Shown here in pieces: positions 36,367-45,086 of a stretch of DNA of 64,000 bases. The position numbers were made by a program, and so were the translations under genes. Below the pieces are notes generated by a model, which was not told the origin of the DNA, searched no databases, and saw only the letters and a list, made by a program, of their open reading frames with translations. Where the stretch lies: contig CACYJU010000002.1 in assembly GCA_902774845.1 (NCBI GenBank), forward strand, positions 62,001 to 126,000, written 5' to 3'. Source of the DNA: an uncultured Bacteroidota bacterium. GTDB taxonomy: Bacteria; Bacteroidota; Bacteroidia; Bacteroidales; P3. The first letter of the stretch is position 1. Every line of letters begins with the position of its first letter.

Positions 36367-37248
36367 TCACTTGATATTGCACCTCTTCGGGAACATCCAC
36401 CCCATCAGGAGATCCAGACTTATGCTCACCGACACGTTCATATACGTGTACCAGTCGTTCAGCGAGTCGTCGCCTCGCTTTATTCCCACCGCGTTCAGCT
36501 TTCCTCCTTCCACTTCGGCGCTCCTGTCTGCCATCCGTGCAGCCAGCTCGCCTCCTTCGGTAGTCCTCAGCAGGTCTCCTCCCACGTAGGTCTTGCTCAC
36601 ATCGTCGAGATAGTCTGTGAAGGTCATCCTCACGCCGTATTCTGCATATATCTGCAGGTGTTTGTTGAAACTGAACTTCACTCCCATACCGAACGGAACC
36701 ATAAGCTGCAACAGCGAGTAGGGTGTCCTGTCCTCATATTCTGTCGTCCCCTGACCTTCGGTGCAGAGGGGTTGCAGCTCCACCCACTGGGTCTCACCTG
36801 TCTCAGGATCTGTATATTGCGCTTTCGGGTTGAATCCCATCAGGCCTACTCCGGCGTAGATATATGGGGTGAAACGCCACTGCACATCCGTGAACCCATA
36901 CGGCAGGAAGTTGAATTCTGTTCTCGCCGAAGCCTCCCACACATGCGATTTGAAACTCAGGTTCCTCATCGCAATGGCGTCAGGATTGCCGCCTTCGATA
37001 TGTCCGTAGGCTCCTGCCACCTTCAGCGACCACCTGTCGTCAAAACAATACCTATAGCCGGCCCCGTATGCCAGGTTGAGTTTGGAAAAGAGCTTCTGGT
37101 TGTTCAGGTCGCCCATATAGCTCATGGCTCCTATCTCCAGGCTCAGCTCGCTATGCTCCAGGAAACGCTGCTGCGCCATACCACATAGCGGCATCACAGC
37201 CATGATTATGGCCACCATCAACCGTCTATATGAACTCAATCTTAACAC
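36367..37248 (-). CDS. DUF6089-family outer-membrane beta-barrel protein
   Basis: The protein of 284-294 residues has a signal peptide (MVAIIMAVMPLCGMAQ) and a beta-barrel pattern (SLEIGAMSYMGDLNNQKLF, YGAGYRYCFDDRWSLKVAGA, PYIYAGVGLMGFNPKA, VPFGMGVKFSFNKHLQIYAE). It matches the DUF6089 proteins encoded between uppS and upstream envelope genes in Bacteroidetes. The frame opens with GTG at 37248, directly after the upstream stop; the ATG at 37218 begins the signal peptide and is the more natural start. Function is not known; an outer-membrane location is inferred. Confidence 0.85.
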   Translation of the reverse strand: MLRLSSYRRLMVAIIMAVMPLCGMAQQRFLEHSELSLEIGAMSYMGDLNNQKLFSKLNLAYGAGYRYCFDDRWSLKVAGAYGHIEGGNPDAIAMRNLSFKSHVWEASARTEFNFLPYGFTDVQWRFTPYIYAGVGLMGFNPKAQYTDPETGETQWVELQPLCTEGQGTTEYEDRTPYSLLQLMVPFGMGVKFSFNKHLQIYAEYGVRMTFTDYLDDVSKTYVGGDLLRTTEGGELAARMADRSAEVEGGKLNAVGIKRGDDSLNDWYTYMNVSVSISLDLLMGWMFPKRCNIK

Positions 37249-38274
37249 TTAAAACTTCAAACTATAGCACACGCTCTCCAGCTGCATCAGCAGGTCTCGC
37301 TTCGTGTATGGCTTGTTCCTCGGACAGTACACATATCCTGTCACCGTCACCAGCTCTTTGTTGTCTGGCGACAGTACAGCATAGCTCACAAACGGACCTC
37401 CCATATAGTTACCGAACAGCCTCCAGCAGCCTCTCGTCTCCACGCAGTAGGTGCCTGTCGGGAACTGTACCGTCTGGCTCTTTATCTCCATCAGGTACTC
37501 TCCGCTCACACTGTCTCTCCTACGCTCTATCCCCATATAGCTCCCCTCCGATGGACCTGGCACATGGCGGCACATCAAGCTGTCCAGCGAGTCCAGCATC
37601 CGCTTCTCGTCAAACTGTCCTTTATCCTTGTATTCGTATTTCTGCACCAGGATTCCCATTCCGAAGTCTTTGGCTTCGATCCTCACCCATCCGAAGTCCT
37701 TCTCCATCTTCGCCACTCCATAGTTCTGCGACAGGGTCAGCTCCACTCCGAGTTTTTCCTTCACCTTCTGTTCTATCTCATACCCTTCTTCTCCCTTGTA
37801 GGCTTTCCATACTCTCTTATGCTCGGCTTCATACATATCGCTCATGATCGTCTCCTCATACGCCCTGATCATGGAGTCCAACGACTTTCTGTCTTTCGCC
37901 GCCATGTCGAAGATTACCTGCGGTGCAGCGTATTTGTCTTTGTGACGATACACCTTGTTGTTGTTCTCGGGGTTGATATCTAGCAGCAGCACGTTCCGGT
38001 GCACCCTGAACATCTCCACGCTCTCAAACGAGGTCTTTGCTATGTGTACTATGTCAAATTTCTTCTCGGGTTGGGGAAGACAGTCTTGCAGTCCGCCGAA
38101 TATCGAATCCACCAGCGCTTTTATCTCTCCGCTGTACACCTCTTTGTCGGCTACCACCATCAGTTCCAACGTCTTGCCAGACGAGCCTTTCTTCCCGCCC
38201 AGTTTGTCGGTCTTTCCCGTGCAGCCACTAAGCAGGAGGGCTACCAATGTAAAAACAAATACTGTCTTTTTCAT
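37249..38274 (-). CDS. DUF4837-family lipoprotein
   Basis: The protein of about 341 residues has a clear lipoprotein signal (KKTVFVFTLVALLLSGC) and then GKTLELMVVADKEVYSG and YGVAKMEKDFGWVRIEAKDF, which I recognise as DUF4837. The family is found in Bacteroidetes next to uppS and bamA. I start at the ATG at 38274; the ATG nine codons upstream would bury the signal. Its function is not known, but the conserved neighbourhood implies an envelope role. Confidence 0.85.
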   Translation of the reverse strand: MKKTVFVFTLVALLLSGCTGKTDKLGGKKGSSGKTLELMVVADKEVYSGEIKALVDSIFGGLQDCLPQPEKKFDIVHIAKTSFESVEMFRVHRNVLLLDINPENNNKVYRHKDKYAAPQVIFDMAAKDRKSLDSMIRAYEETIMSDMYEAEHKRVWKAYKGEEGYEIEQKVKEKLGVELTLSQNYGVAKMEKDFGWVRIEAKDFGMGILVQKYEYKDKGQFDEKRMLDSLDSLMCRHVPGPSEGSYMGIERRRDSVSGEYLMEIKSQTVQFPTGTYCVETRGCWRLFGNYMGGPFVSYAVLSPDNKELVTVTGYVYCPRNKPYTKRDLLMQLESVCYSLKF

Positions 38275-38306
38275 ATCAAAAACGGTTTGGTTCATATACA
38301 TACGCT

Positions 38307-38327
38307 AACCTAGCCCGCACGCGGGTT
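38307..38327. repeat. Palindrome related to the CCCTGTGCGGGCACGC element
   Basis: AACCTAGCCCGCACGCGGGTT contains the inverted pair CCCG/CGGG around CACG, upstream of the DUF4837 gene. It shares the GC-rich core style of the palindromes at 36342, 42356 and 43392 but is not the same sequence. Confidence 0.5.
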
Positions 38328-38359
38328 ATGTATTTTAAACGTAAAAAAGATGGTATTAT

Positions 38360-38395
38360 TGCAAAAAGCAAAACCCGTTTAAGTTATTTTAACGG
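38360..38395 (-). terminator. Candidate terminator of the GH92 gene
   Basis: On the minus strand CCGTT and AACGG (38375-38395) can pair around an AT-rich loop and are followed by GTTTTGCTTTTTG, shortly after the GH92 stop. The stem is short. Confidence 0.5.
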
Positions 38396-38420
38396 CTTCC
38401 GCTGTTGCAATCCAGAATCC

Positions 38421-41267
38421 CTACTCCACCTCCACCTCGTCTATGAACAGCCAAGCCTGCTCTCCGGCGCTCACATGCCAGCTCGGCATCTTGCCGAAGT
38501 TCTTCACCTTCAGTTTCACATATCTTGCTGTCGCATTCCCCTTCACCGCGAATTTCTTCATCGCCTTGTGGCCTGCTGGGTCTGCCAACGGCTCATATCC
38601 TGTATCTGCCTTGCCAAAAAGCTTGTATTCCTTGCCGTCGTCCGACACGCTGGCTTCCACTTCCGTGGGGAAGAATATCCAGCTCTTCGTGTCTTCCAGG
38701 CAGGAGGCTCCCACCGTCTTCACCGGCTTCGTCTCCATCAGGTCTATCACCACCTCCATGTCTCCTTGCCAGCCTTGCCAGCCGCCTATCCTGTAGTTCT
38801 GCTCTCCATAGAGCCTGTCCACCAACCCTTCTGCTCCGTTCTCGTAATACTGCGGATTGGGCTCAGTCACATAACTCAACTTCTTGTCTGCCTTAAACTG
38901 CGTCAGCCTCTGGCTCACCACGTTGCTGTAACCCGTCGCAGGGTTGTACGCCACCGCCCTTATCTCGATGTCCTTGTCCACTCTGAAGGGCTCGCTGTAC
39001 AAGGTCGCGTTGGTGTCTGGGTCGCTTCCGTCGAGGGTGTAGTATATTTTCGAGCTGCCGTTGCCGTATATCGACTTCAGCTCAACCTGGCGTTCTCCAT
39101 CAAACCGCTGTCTCCAGTCACCGAACACCGGCGCCGCCGTGATCTCTTCTCCTCTGTCGAGTTCCGAGTCCGACTCGTCGAAAAACTCTCCCTGACGCCA
39201 GAACTTGCCTGCCTGCCATGTGGACGGTTCTATCACCAGCTGCTTGCTGCCTTCCACCGTCACCTTCTTGAACAGTGGCATCACCGTGACATACTCTCCG
39301 CTTCCGGGACATACGGGGTAGAACCCAATCGCACTCATCACATACCAGGCGCTCATCTGCCCGCAGTCTTCGTTGCCACAGAGTCCGTCGGGTCTCGAAC
39401 TGTAGAGCGTTCTTATGATCTCGTCCACCAGCTTCTGTGTCTTCTCGGCTTTCCCAATATAGGTATAGAGGTATGCGGCATGGTGCGACGGCTCGTTCCC
39501 GTGGGCATACTGGCCTATCAGTCCTGTCACGTCCACCTGGTCTCTTCCGCTCAGTTCTGATTTGCCGTAGAACAGCGAATCCAGGAACTGCTCAGCTCCC
39601 CAGTTTCCGCCATGTGCTGCCACCCATCCTTTCACGTCGTGTGGCACATACGAACTATACTGCCATGAGTTGCCTTCGGTAAAGTGGTTGTTTATCTCTG
39701 TCGGATTGAACGGCGTGATAAATCCTCCGTTACGCCTCGGGTGCATGTATCCGTTCTCGTCAATCACGTTCTTCCACGACTGCGACCTCTTCATGTAGGT
39801 GTCGTAGATGTGGTTCAGGAATGTGGCGTCCTGCTCCACGCTTCCTATCATCGCAGCATACTGCGCTATACACCAGTCGTCGTAGGCATATTCGAGCGTC
39901 TTCGACACCGACTCGTTCTCCACTTCGCTGCTCAGGAATCCCTGCTGGGCATATGCTGCCCGTCCATATTCGTTCAGGTTCGACGTCACCATCAGTCCTT
40001 CGAGCAGCTTCAGCTTGTATTCATCGGGCCACTCGTCGAGGATGCCTGCTATGGCGGCTTCCAGCACCACCGGCGCGGCGTGGTAGCCTATCATGCAATG
40101 GGTCTCGTGTGCCGCCAGCTCCCACATCGTCGTCTCGCCGCCCTGCTCATAGTGTTTCAGTATGCTGTAAATAAAGTTTTCTGTACGTTCTCTGTCTATT
40201 ATCGTCAGCAGCGGATGCAAGGCTCTGTAGGTGTCCCAGAGCGAGAAGACGGTATACATCTCGTGCTCGCCTTCCACCTGGTGAATCTCTCCGTCTTGTC
40301 CTCTGTAGCGTCCGTCGGCGTCGCTCCAGAGGTACGGAGAGGTCATGCAATGGTACAACGCCGTATAGAAACATCTCTTCTGCTCTTTCATGCCGCCTTC
40401 GACCTTGATTTTCGAAAGTTCCTTCTCCCACATCTCGTTAGCCTCTTCCTTCATCTCGTCGAAGCTTTTCTTCTCTGCGCTGTAGAGGTTTTTTATCGCT
40501 CCCTCTTCGTCCACCCCCGATATCGCCACCCTCAGCGTCGCCTCTTTCACACCTTCGGCAAACCTCACCACCGCCTGCGTGCTGTCGTTCATTATCTCCA
40601 CGCTTGCTATCTCCTGGTCGCTCTCTATGGCGAAATAGAGGTGCTGGTCGGGATTCCACGACGCACTGTGTCTATGTCCTACGATGAGGCTGTTCTCTTC
40701 CGACTTCTGCCAGCTTATCCCTCCCGACAGTAGCTTGTCTCTGTGCTGCAGGTCTATAACAAATCCGTTGCCACTCTCGTTGGCATAGCTGTATCTGTGT
40801 GCCGCTCTCCGCTTGTCACAGGTCAGCTCCACCTCCGCGCCGTTCCTGTCCAGATGCACGCTGTAGTATCCCGGACGGGCGCTCTCTTTCTTGTGGCTGA
40901 AATGTGAGCGGTAGTTGTTCTTCTCCAGTTTTTCTCCGTCATATTCAAACGTCTCGTCTATCGGCATCAGCAGCACGTCGCACAGGTCCTCGCAGCCCGT
41001 CCCGCTCAGGTGGGTTTGGCTGAATCCGTACACGGTGTCGTCCTCGTAGTGGTATCCGCTGCATCCGTCCCAGCCTTCCAACTTCGTGTCGGGCGACGGC
41101 TGTATCATGCCGAACGGCACTATCGCGCCGGGGTAAGTATGTCCGTTTCCGTCCGTTCCCACAAATGGGTTCACATAGTCGGTCAGCTGCTTCTCTTTCG
41201 TGCATGATGCCACCAGCAGGCAGATAGCGCCGATAGTCGCAAGTTTGGTATATGTCGTCTTTCTCAT
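38421..41267 (-). CDS. GH92 family glycosidase (alpha-mannosidase type), lipoprotein
   Basis: The enzyme is a calcium-dependent exo-alpha-mannosidase of family GH92 acting on N-glycans or yeast mannan. The 948-residue protein begins with a lipoprotein signal (AICLLVASC), then YVNPFVGTDGNGHTYPGAIV and MIQPSPDTKLEGWDGCSGYH (beta-sandwich), and the (alpha/alpha)6 domain with FSLWDTYRALHPL, WELAAHETHCMIGYH and GNEDCGQMSAWYVMSAIGFY. After about residue 740 there is a chitobiase-like domain (IYYTLDGSDPDTNATLYSEP) and an F5/8-type carbohydrate-binding end. A ROK kinase lies upstream on the same strand. Cell-surface mannose release is the inferred role. Confidence 0.95.
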   Translation of the reverse strand: MRKTTYTKLATIGAICLLVASCTKEKQLTDYVNPFVGTDGNGHTYPGAIVPFGMIQPSPDTKLEGWDGCSGYHYEDDTVYGFSQTHLSGTGCEDLCDVLLMPIDETFEYDGEKLEKNNYRSHFSHKKESARPGYYSVHLDRNGAEVELTCDKRRAAHRYSYANESGNGFVIDLQHRDKLLSGGISWQKSEENSLIVGHRHSASWNPDQHLYFAIESDQEIASVEIMNDSTQAVVRFAEGVKEATLRVAISGVDEEGAIKNLYSAEKKSFDEMKEEANEMWEKELSKIKVEGGMKEQKRCFYTALYHCMTSPYLWSDADGRYRGQDGEIHQVEGEHEMYTVFSLWDTYRALHPLLTIIDRERTENFIYSILKHYEQGGETTMWELAAHETHCMIGYHAAPVVLEAAIAGILDEWPDEYKLKLLEGLMVTSNLNEYGRAAYAQQGFLSSEVENESVSKTLEYAYDDWCIAQYAAMIGSVEQDATFLNHIYDTYMKRSQSWKNVIDENGYMHPRRNGGFITPFNPTEINNHFTEGNSWQYSSYVPHDVKGWVAAHGGNWGAEQFLDSLFYGKSELSGRDQVDVTGLIGQYAHGNEPSHHAAYLYTYIGKAEKTQKLVDEIIRTLYSSRPDGLCGNEDCGQMSAWYVMSAIGFYPVCPGSGEYVTVMPLFKKVTVEGSKQLVIEPSTWQAGKFWRQGEFFDESDSELDRGEEITAAPVFGDWRQRFDGERQVELKSIYGNGSSKIYYTLDGSDPDTNATLYSEPFRVDKDIEIRAVAYNPATGYSNVVSQRLTQFKADKKLSYVTEPNPQYYENGAEGLVDRLYGEQNYRIGGWQGWQGDMEVVIDLMETKPVKTVGASCLEDTKSWIFFPTEVEASVSDDGKEYKLFGKADTGYEPLADPAGHKAMKKFAVKGNATARYVKLKVKNFGKMPSWHVSAGEQAWLFIDEVEVE

Positions 41268-41273
41268 AGTTTT

Positions 41274-41303
41274 GTCAATTCACTAATCACTAATCACCAT
41301 TCA
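41274..41303. repeat. 7-bp-period array between the ROK and GH92 genes
   Basis: CACTAAT, CACTAAT, CACCATT and CACTATC follow at an exact 7-bp period. The same unit recurs at 44705-44734. Confidence 0.7.
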
Positions 41304-42254
41304 CTATCTTTTCATCTTTATCAACGCTGCAGCTCCCAGTATCGCCACCTCGTTGGCGGCCAGCTCCGACATCCTTATGTCGCAGCTCCCTTCGTAGATG
41401 TTCAGCAGGTGTTTCTTGTACGACTCTCTCAGCGGCTTCAGCAGCGGCTCGCCCACTTTCGTCGGGCCGCCCATCAGGAATATCGCTTCGGGTGCCGAAA
41501 AGGTCACGGCGTTCGCCACCGCTATTCCCAGAAGGTAGCCTGTCTTCTCGTAGGTCTTCAGCGCTACTGCGTCCCCTCTGTTCGCGGCGTCGCCTATCAT
41601 CTTCGACGTGATGTCTTTGTCCGCCACCTCTTTCAGCTCGCCGTTATAGTCGGGCGTCTCCTTGCGTATCTCGCAGAAGGTCTGCACTATTCCTCTCGCC
41701 GAGGTGTAGGTCTCCAGGCACCCTTTCCTTCCGCAGCTGCATTGTCTTCCTTCGGGTATCAGTATCGCGTGTCCCAGCTCGCCGGCGCCGCCGGTCGACC
41801 CGTGCACCAGCTTCCCGTCCACCACGATTCCGCTTCCCACTCCTGTCCCCAGGGTGAACATGATGAAATGCTGCATTCCCTTGGCTCCGCCGTATATCAA
41901 CTCGCCGTAGGCCGCCGCGTTAGCGTCGTTGCTCAGCACAACCGGCACCTGCATGTATTTTCTCATCTCCTCCTCGAAGTTGAGCACTCCTTTGATAGTC
42001 AGGTTCGGCGCGTTGTCCACGCAGCCGGTATAGAAGTTGCCGTTAGGCGCTCCTATGCCTATACCTTCTATCTCCTCCACTCCGTTCTCTTTCATGAGCT
42101 TCGCTATGCAGCCCATGATGTCTTTCACATAGGGTTTCAGCTCTGTGTAGGCGTTCGTCGGGATATTCGTCCTGGCCACGATCTTCCCGTCTTCCCTCAC
42201 AAGCCCCATATCGGTGTTAGTACCTCCGATGTCGATTCCAATAGCGTAATTCAT
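41304..42254 (-). CDS. ROK family sugar kinase
   Basis: The protein of about 316 residues has the ROK ATP-binding start YAIGIDIGGTNTDMGLV, the sugar and catalytic region LSNDANAAAYGELIYG, TLGTGVGSGIVVDGKLVHG and the zinc motif CSCGRKGCLETYTSARG. It most likely phosphorylates glucose, mannose or an amino sugar in the cytosol. The DNA-binding domain of ROK repressors is absent. I start at 42254; the longer frame uses an ATG that belongs to the upstream octamer array. With GH92 next to it, a mannose-use role is plausible. Confidence 0.92.
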   Translation of the reverse strand: MNYAIGIDIGGTNTDMGLVREDGKIVARTNIPTNAYTELKPYVKDIMGCIAKLMKENGVEEIEGIGIGAPNGNFYTGCVDNAPNLTIKGVLNFEEEMRKYMQVPVVLSNDANAAAYGELIYGGAKGMQHFIMFTLGTGVGSGIVVDGKLVHGSTGGAGELGHAILIPEGRQCSCGRKGCLETYTSARGIVQTFCEIRKETPDYNGELKEVADKDITSKMIGDAANRGDAVALKTYEKTGYLLGIAVANAVTFSAPEAIFLMGGPTKVGEPLLKPLRESYKKHLLNIYEGSCDIRMSELAANEVAILGAAALIKMKR

Positions 42255-42280
42255 AATATTGTGTTTTTTTATTAATAATT

Positions 42281-42377
42281 CAAGCATTCAAGCATTCAAG
42301 CATACAAGCACTCAGGCATTCAAACAATCAAGCACTCAAAAATCAAGCAATCAATAACGCCCTGTGCGGGCACGCAC
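42281..42377. repeat. Palindrome plus 8-bp array upstream of the ROK gene
   Basis: CAAGCATT, CAAGCATT, CAAGCATA, CAAGCACT, CAGGCATT, CAAACAAT and CAAGCACT follow at an exact 8-bp period from 42281, and after a 7-bp unit the array ends in CAAGCAAT. The palindromic element 42356-42377 (core CCCTGTGCGGGCACGC) abuts it and ends right at the stop codon of the coiled-coil gene. This is the clearest copy of the composite element. Confidence 0.92.
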
Positions 42378-43310
42378 TTACTCTAGGCTCCATCCTTCCT
42401 TCACGAACCCCACTATCATCGGGAACATCCTCGTGTAGCCGCTCTTGATGTTCTTCTTCTCATATCTCACCTGCACTATCACGTCGTGCGTATATCCGTC
42501 TTTCACCACCTCGTACAGTTTCTTTCCTGCCTCCGATGTCTTCAGCACGTAAGCCGACTCGCCTATCTTCACGTTGTAGTATTTCGCAGCCGTGAGGCCG
42601 TAGTCGCTCGCATATTCGCTCCCCAGTCGTGCCGTCACCCTGAACTGCCTCGTCACCGTACTCTTCTCTGCCATGAAAGCTTCGAACGAGTAGTCGTCTG
42701 TACCCGTCGTAGCCTGCCAGTCGATCTTGAATCCCTCTCCCGTCCTCTTCACATACACCACATACATGTCGGCGTCCACCCTCGTCACCTTCCCCATCGC
42801 CACTTCGTCGTCGTCCACCGCTATCAGCGATTTCTTTATCTTCTCTGGGGTATATCCGTTGCTGTAGTATCGCTTCATCAGCGGCTCCACCTTCGCCGAA
42901 TCCAGCACATATTTCAGCTGGTCGGTCCACCGTTTCGCCCCGTAGTACTGCTGCACCAGATACACTATCGTGTCTTCCGTCGTGACCGGTTTCACGATAT
43001 ACTCGTCCAGATCTCCTTTCTTCATCTCTTCTATCGTCTTCTCCAGCGCGTGTATCTTCGAGAGGTGCTGGCTCACCGCCTTCCCCAGTTTCTCCACCTC
43101 GCCTGTCAGCTTGTCTATCTTCTCTTTCAGCGCGTCGTCTACGGCTCTGTACGACTCGTCGTTGTCTTTTATCTGCCCCTTGATATCCTCTATTGTCGTC
43201 GACATCGCCGATGTCAGCGAATCCAGCATCTGTATCTTCTCTTTCCTGTTCTGTGCCGACAGCGGCAGCGCCATTACCACCGCCACTATCAATATCATCC
43301 AACGTTTCAT
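42378..43310 (-). CDS. Secreted coiled-coil protein of unknown function
   Basis: I do not recognise a family. The 310-residue protein has a signal peptide (MILIVAVVMALPLSAQ), a coiled coil over residues about 25-105 with heptad-like Leu, Ile and Val (EKIDKLTGEVEKLGKAVSQH), and a mixed C-terminal domain (residues about 110-310) without known catalytic motifs. It should be periplasmic. It lies between the flavoprotein and ROK genes, with composite repeats at both ends, so neighbours say little about its job. Confidence 0.78.
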   Translation of the reverse strand: MKRWMILIVAVVMALPLSAQNRKEKIQMLDSLTSAMSTTIEDIKGQIKDNDESYRAVDDALKEKIDKLTGEVEKLGKAVSQHLSKIHALEKTIEEMKKGDLDEYIVKPVTTEDTIVYLVQQYYGAKRWTDQLKYVLDSAKVEPLMKRYYSNGYTPEKIKKSLIAVDDDEVAMGKVTRVDADMYVVYVKRTGEGFKIDWQATTGTDDYSFEAFMAEKSTVTRQFRVTARLGSEYASDYGLTAAKYYNVKIGESAYVLKTSEAGKKLYEVVKDGYTHDVIVQVRYEKKNIKSGYTRMFPMIVGFVKEGWSLE

Positions 43311-43350
43311 TTTTCTTTAATCAGCAATTCAGTTTTACTTACACATTAAC

Positions 43351-43413
43351 AAATTCACAAATTCACGAATTCACGAATTCACACATTCAAAAACGCCCTG
43401 TGCGGGCACGCAC
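43351..43413. repeat. Palindrome plus 8-bp array after the flavoprotein gene
   Basis: ATTCAC occurs at 43351, 43359, 43367 and 43375 and ATTCAA at 43383, an exact 8-bp period. The palindromic element follows at 43392-43413 and ends two bases short of the flavoprotein stop codon. Confidence 0.88.
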
Positions 43414-43415
43414 AA

Positions 43416-44603
43416 TTAACACATCAGCGCCTTCACAAACTCTTTCACCTTCGCAAAATCCTCTTCCGTAGGTTTCCAGAAAGCCCTGATGTTCTCATCT
43501 ACCACCTCGAAGCCCGCGTCTTTCAGCTTCTCCTGCAGTATCTTCACCGACTCGCCGCTCCATCCGTAGCATCCGAATGCGCCCGCTTTCTTCTTCTTGA
43601 ACTTCAGCTGTTTCAGGAATTCTATCCATCCCGCCACGCTCGACAGTATGCTGTTGCTCACCGTCGGCGATCCTACTGCTATTGCCTTCGACTTGAACAC
43701 CTCCGTCATCACCTCGTTCTTGTCCGCTTTCGCCACGTTGAACACCTTCACCACCGTCTCCGGGCTCTGTCTTCTTATCTCTTCTGCTATCGCGTGTGCT
43801 ATCTGCGTCGTCCCTTCCCACATCGTGTCGTACGCCACCGTCACCTGATTCTCCTGGTATGCGTCTGCCCATTTGGCATACTGCTCCACTATCTGCATCG
43901 GCCTCTCTCTCCATATCGCTCCGTGCGACGGAGCTATGATGTCTATCGGCAGGTTCATCGCCACTATCTCCTCAATCTTCTTCGCCACCAGGTTCGAGAA
44001 CGGGTTGAGTATGTTCGTATAGTATTTTATCGCCTCCTTATACAGCAGGCATTGGTTCGCCTTGTCGTTCCACAGCTCGTCCACCGCGTAGTGCTGCCCG
44101 AAGGCGTCGTTCGAGAACAGTATGTTGTCGCCCGTCATGTATGTAGCCATCGAATCTGGCCAATGCAGCATCTTCATCTCCACGAACACCAGTTTCTTCC
44201 CGTTACCTATCTCCAGCTCGTCGCCTGTCTTCACCACGTGGAAGTTCCATCCTCTCTTGCCATACTGTCCCTCCAGGCTCTTCACCGCCTGTGCCGTACA
44301 GTATATCGGCGTCTCCGGTATCTCCGCCATCAGCGCCGTCAGCGCTCCCGAGTGGTCGCATTCCCCGTGGTTCGCTATCACATAGTCAATCTTCTTCAGG
44401 TCTATCTCTTTCTTCAGGTTCTCCACGAAGTCGAATCTGTGGGGCGTCCAGATGGTGTCTATCAGCACCGTCTTCTCCTCTTCCACAAGGTATGCGTTCT
44501 GGCTCGAGCCGTTCATTATCGAGTAGTCGTCGCCGTGGAACGTCTCCAGTTCCCAGTCGATGTATCCCACCCAGCTCACGTTGTTTTTTATCTGTCTTTT
44601 CAT
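43416..44603 (-). CDS. FprA-family A-type flavoprotein (diiron flavodoxin)
   Basis: The 395-residue protein has an N-terminal metallo-beta-lactamase-like diiron domain (residues about 1-250) with NHGECDHSG, MLHWPDSMATYM, NILFSNDAFGQH and IIAPSHGAIWR providing the expected ligands. A C-terminal flavodoxin domain follows (VTVAYDTMWEGTTQIAHAI, VGSPTVSNSIL, GCYGWSGESVK). Such flavo-diiron proteins reduce oxygen to water or nitric oxide to nitrous oxide in the cytosol of anaerobes. Without a rubredoxin domain the electron donor is separate. A well-formed promoter precedes it. Confidence 0.95.
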   Translation of the reverse strand: MKRQIKNNVSWVGYIDWELETFHGDDYSIMNGSSQNAYLVEEEKTVLIDTIWTPHRFDFVENLKKEIDLKKIDYVIANHGECDHSGALTALMAEIPETPIYCTAQAVKSLEGQYGKRGWNFHVVKTGDELEIGNGKKLVFVEMKMLHWPDSMATYMTGDNILFSNDAFGQHYAVDELWNDKANQCLLYKEAIKYYTNILNPFSNLVAKKIEEIVAMNLPIDIIAPSHGAIWRERPMQIVEQYAKWADAYQENQVTVAYDTMWEGTTQIAHAIAEEIRRQSPETVVKVFNVAKADKNEVMTEVFKSKAIAVGSPTVSNSILSSVAGWIEFLKQLKFKKKKAGAFGCYGWSGESVKILQEKLKDAGFEVVDENIRAFWKPTEEDFAKVKEFVKALMC

Positions 44604-44639
44604 ATATTAAGTATTTTTCCGTTTCCAAATTCAAACGTG

Positions 44640-44671
44640 CAAAGATACAAAAAAAATCCGAATTCTCCAAA
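44640..44671 (-). promoter_or_regulatory. Promoter of the flavoprotein gene (TTTG-N20-TATCTTTG)
   Basis: On the minus strand TTTG (44668-44671) and TATCTTTG (44640-44647) are 20 bases apart, the best match in the window to the Bacteroidetes sigma factor consensus. Confidence 0.88.
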
Positions 44672-44704
44672 CCCCCCAAAAAAATAAAAAAATCATTTGT
44701 CAAT

Positions 44705-44734
44705 TCACTAATCACTATTCACTAATCACTAAAA
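44705..44734. repeat. 7-bp-period array next to the flavoprotein promoter
   Basis: CACTAAT, CACTATT, CACTAAT and CACTAAA follow at an exact 7-bp period, nearly identical to the array at 41274-41303. Confidence 0.7.
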
Positions 44735-44740
44735 TTTTCG

Positions 44741-44748
44741 TATCTTTG
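44741..44748 (+). promoter_or_regulatory. Plus-strand promoter -7 box TATCTTTG
   Basis: TATCTTTG lies 21 bases ahead of a 38-codon ATG reading frame at 44769. No TTTG -33 box is seen, because the upstream DNA is a 7-bp array. Confidence 0.55.
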
Positions 44749-44768
44749 CAAAACCAACCAAAATCCGA

Positions 44769-44885
44769 ATGCGAAGCATCAACCACATAACAATCAACCA
44801 TTTACTCTGTATCTCCAAGATACAGCACCCCACCCACATCCCCCTTCTCCAGGCCCTCAACCGCCTGACACTCAACCTCCATTAA
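44769..44885 (+). CDS. Possible 38-residue peptide
   Basis: An ATG frame starting MRSINHITINHLLCISKIQH and ending NLH lies just downstream of a TATCTTTG box. It has no recognised motif, lies in a region of low complexity, and its coding status is doubtful; a short non-coding transcript is equally possible. Confidence 0.25.
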   Translation: MRSINHITINHLLCISKIQHPTHIPLLQALNRLTLNLH

Positions 44886-45045
44886 TCCTTACCTCCGTAT
44901 TCAATCCGTCATACGACCGTATCACGGCCGTATCACCTGCCTTTTACCTCCCATTTACCTACCACCTTCCTCCCACATATTTATCACCTTCTTACCATAC
45001 AATTATCAACTTCTTACATCTTACCTCTTCCATCTTACTTTTTTT
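44886..45045. repeat. 11-bp-period arrays upstream of the FISUMP gene
   Basis: CCGTAT or CCGTCAT occurs at 44895, 44906, 44917 and 44928; TTTACCT at 44943 and 44954; TTATCAnCTTCTTAC at 44981 and 45003 (22 bp apart). All spacings are 11 bp or twice 11. The blocks occupy the gap before the FISUMP promoter. Confidence 0.85.
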
Positions 45046-45048
45046 TCA

Positions 45049-45056
45049 TATCTTTG
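45049..45056 (+). promoter_or_regulatory. Promoter -7 box TATCTTTG of the FISUMP gene
   Basis: TATCTTTG lies 30 bases ahead of the ATG at 45087, giving a leader of about 24 nt and excluding the TTG extension of the frame. Confidence 0.75.
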
Positions 45057-45086
45057 CATTTCACAAACCGCAAAATCCCAATCCCC

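Noticed and set aside
38328..39560. Long plus-strand frame of 410 codons opposite the GH92 gene
   Set aside because: It is a shadow frame of the well-supported GH92 gene, with His/Arg/Val-rich composition and no motif.
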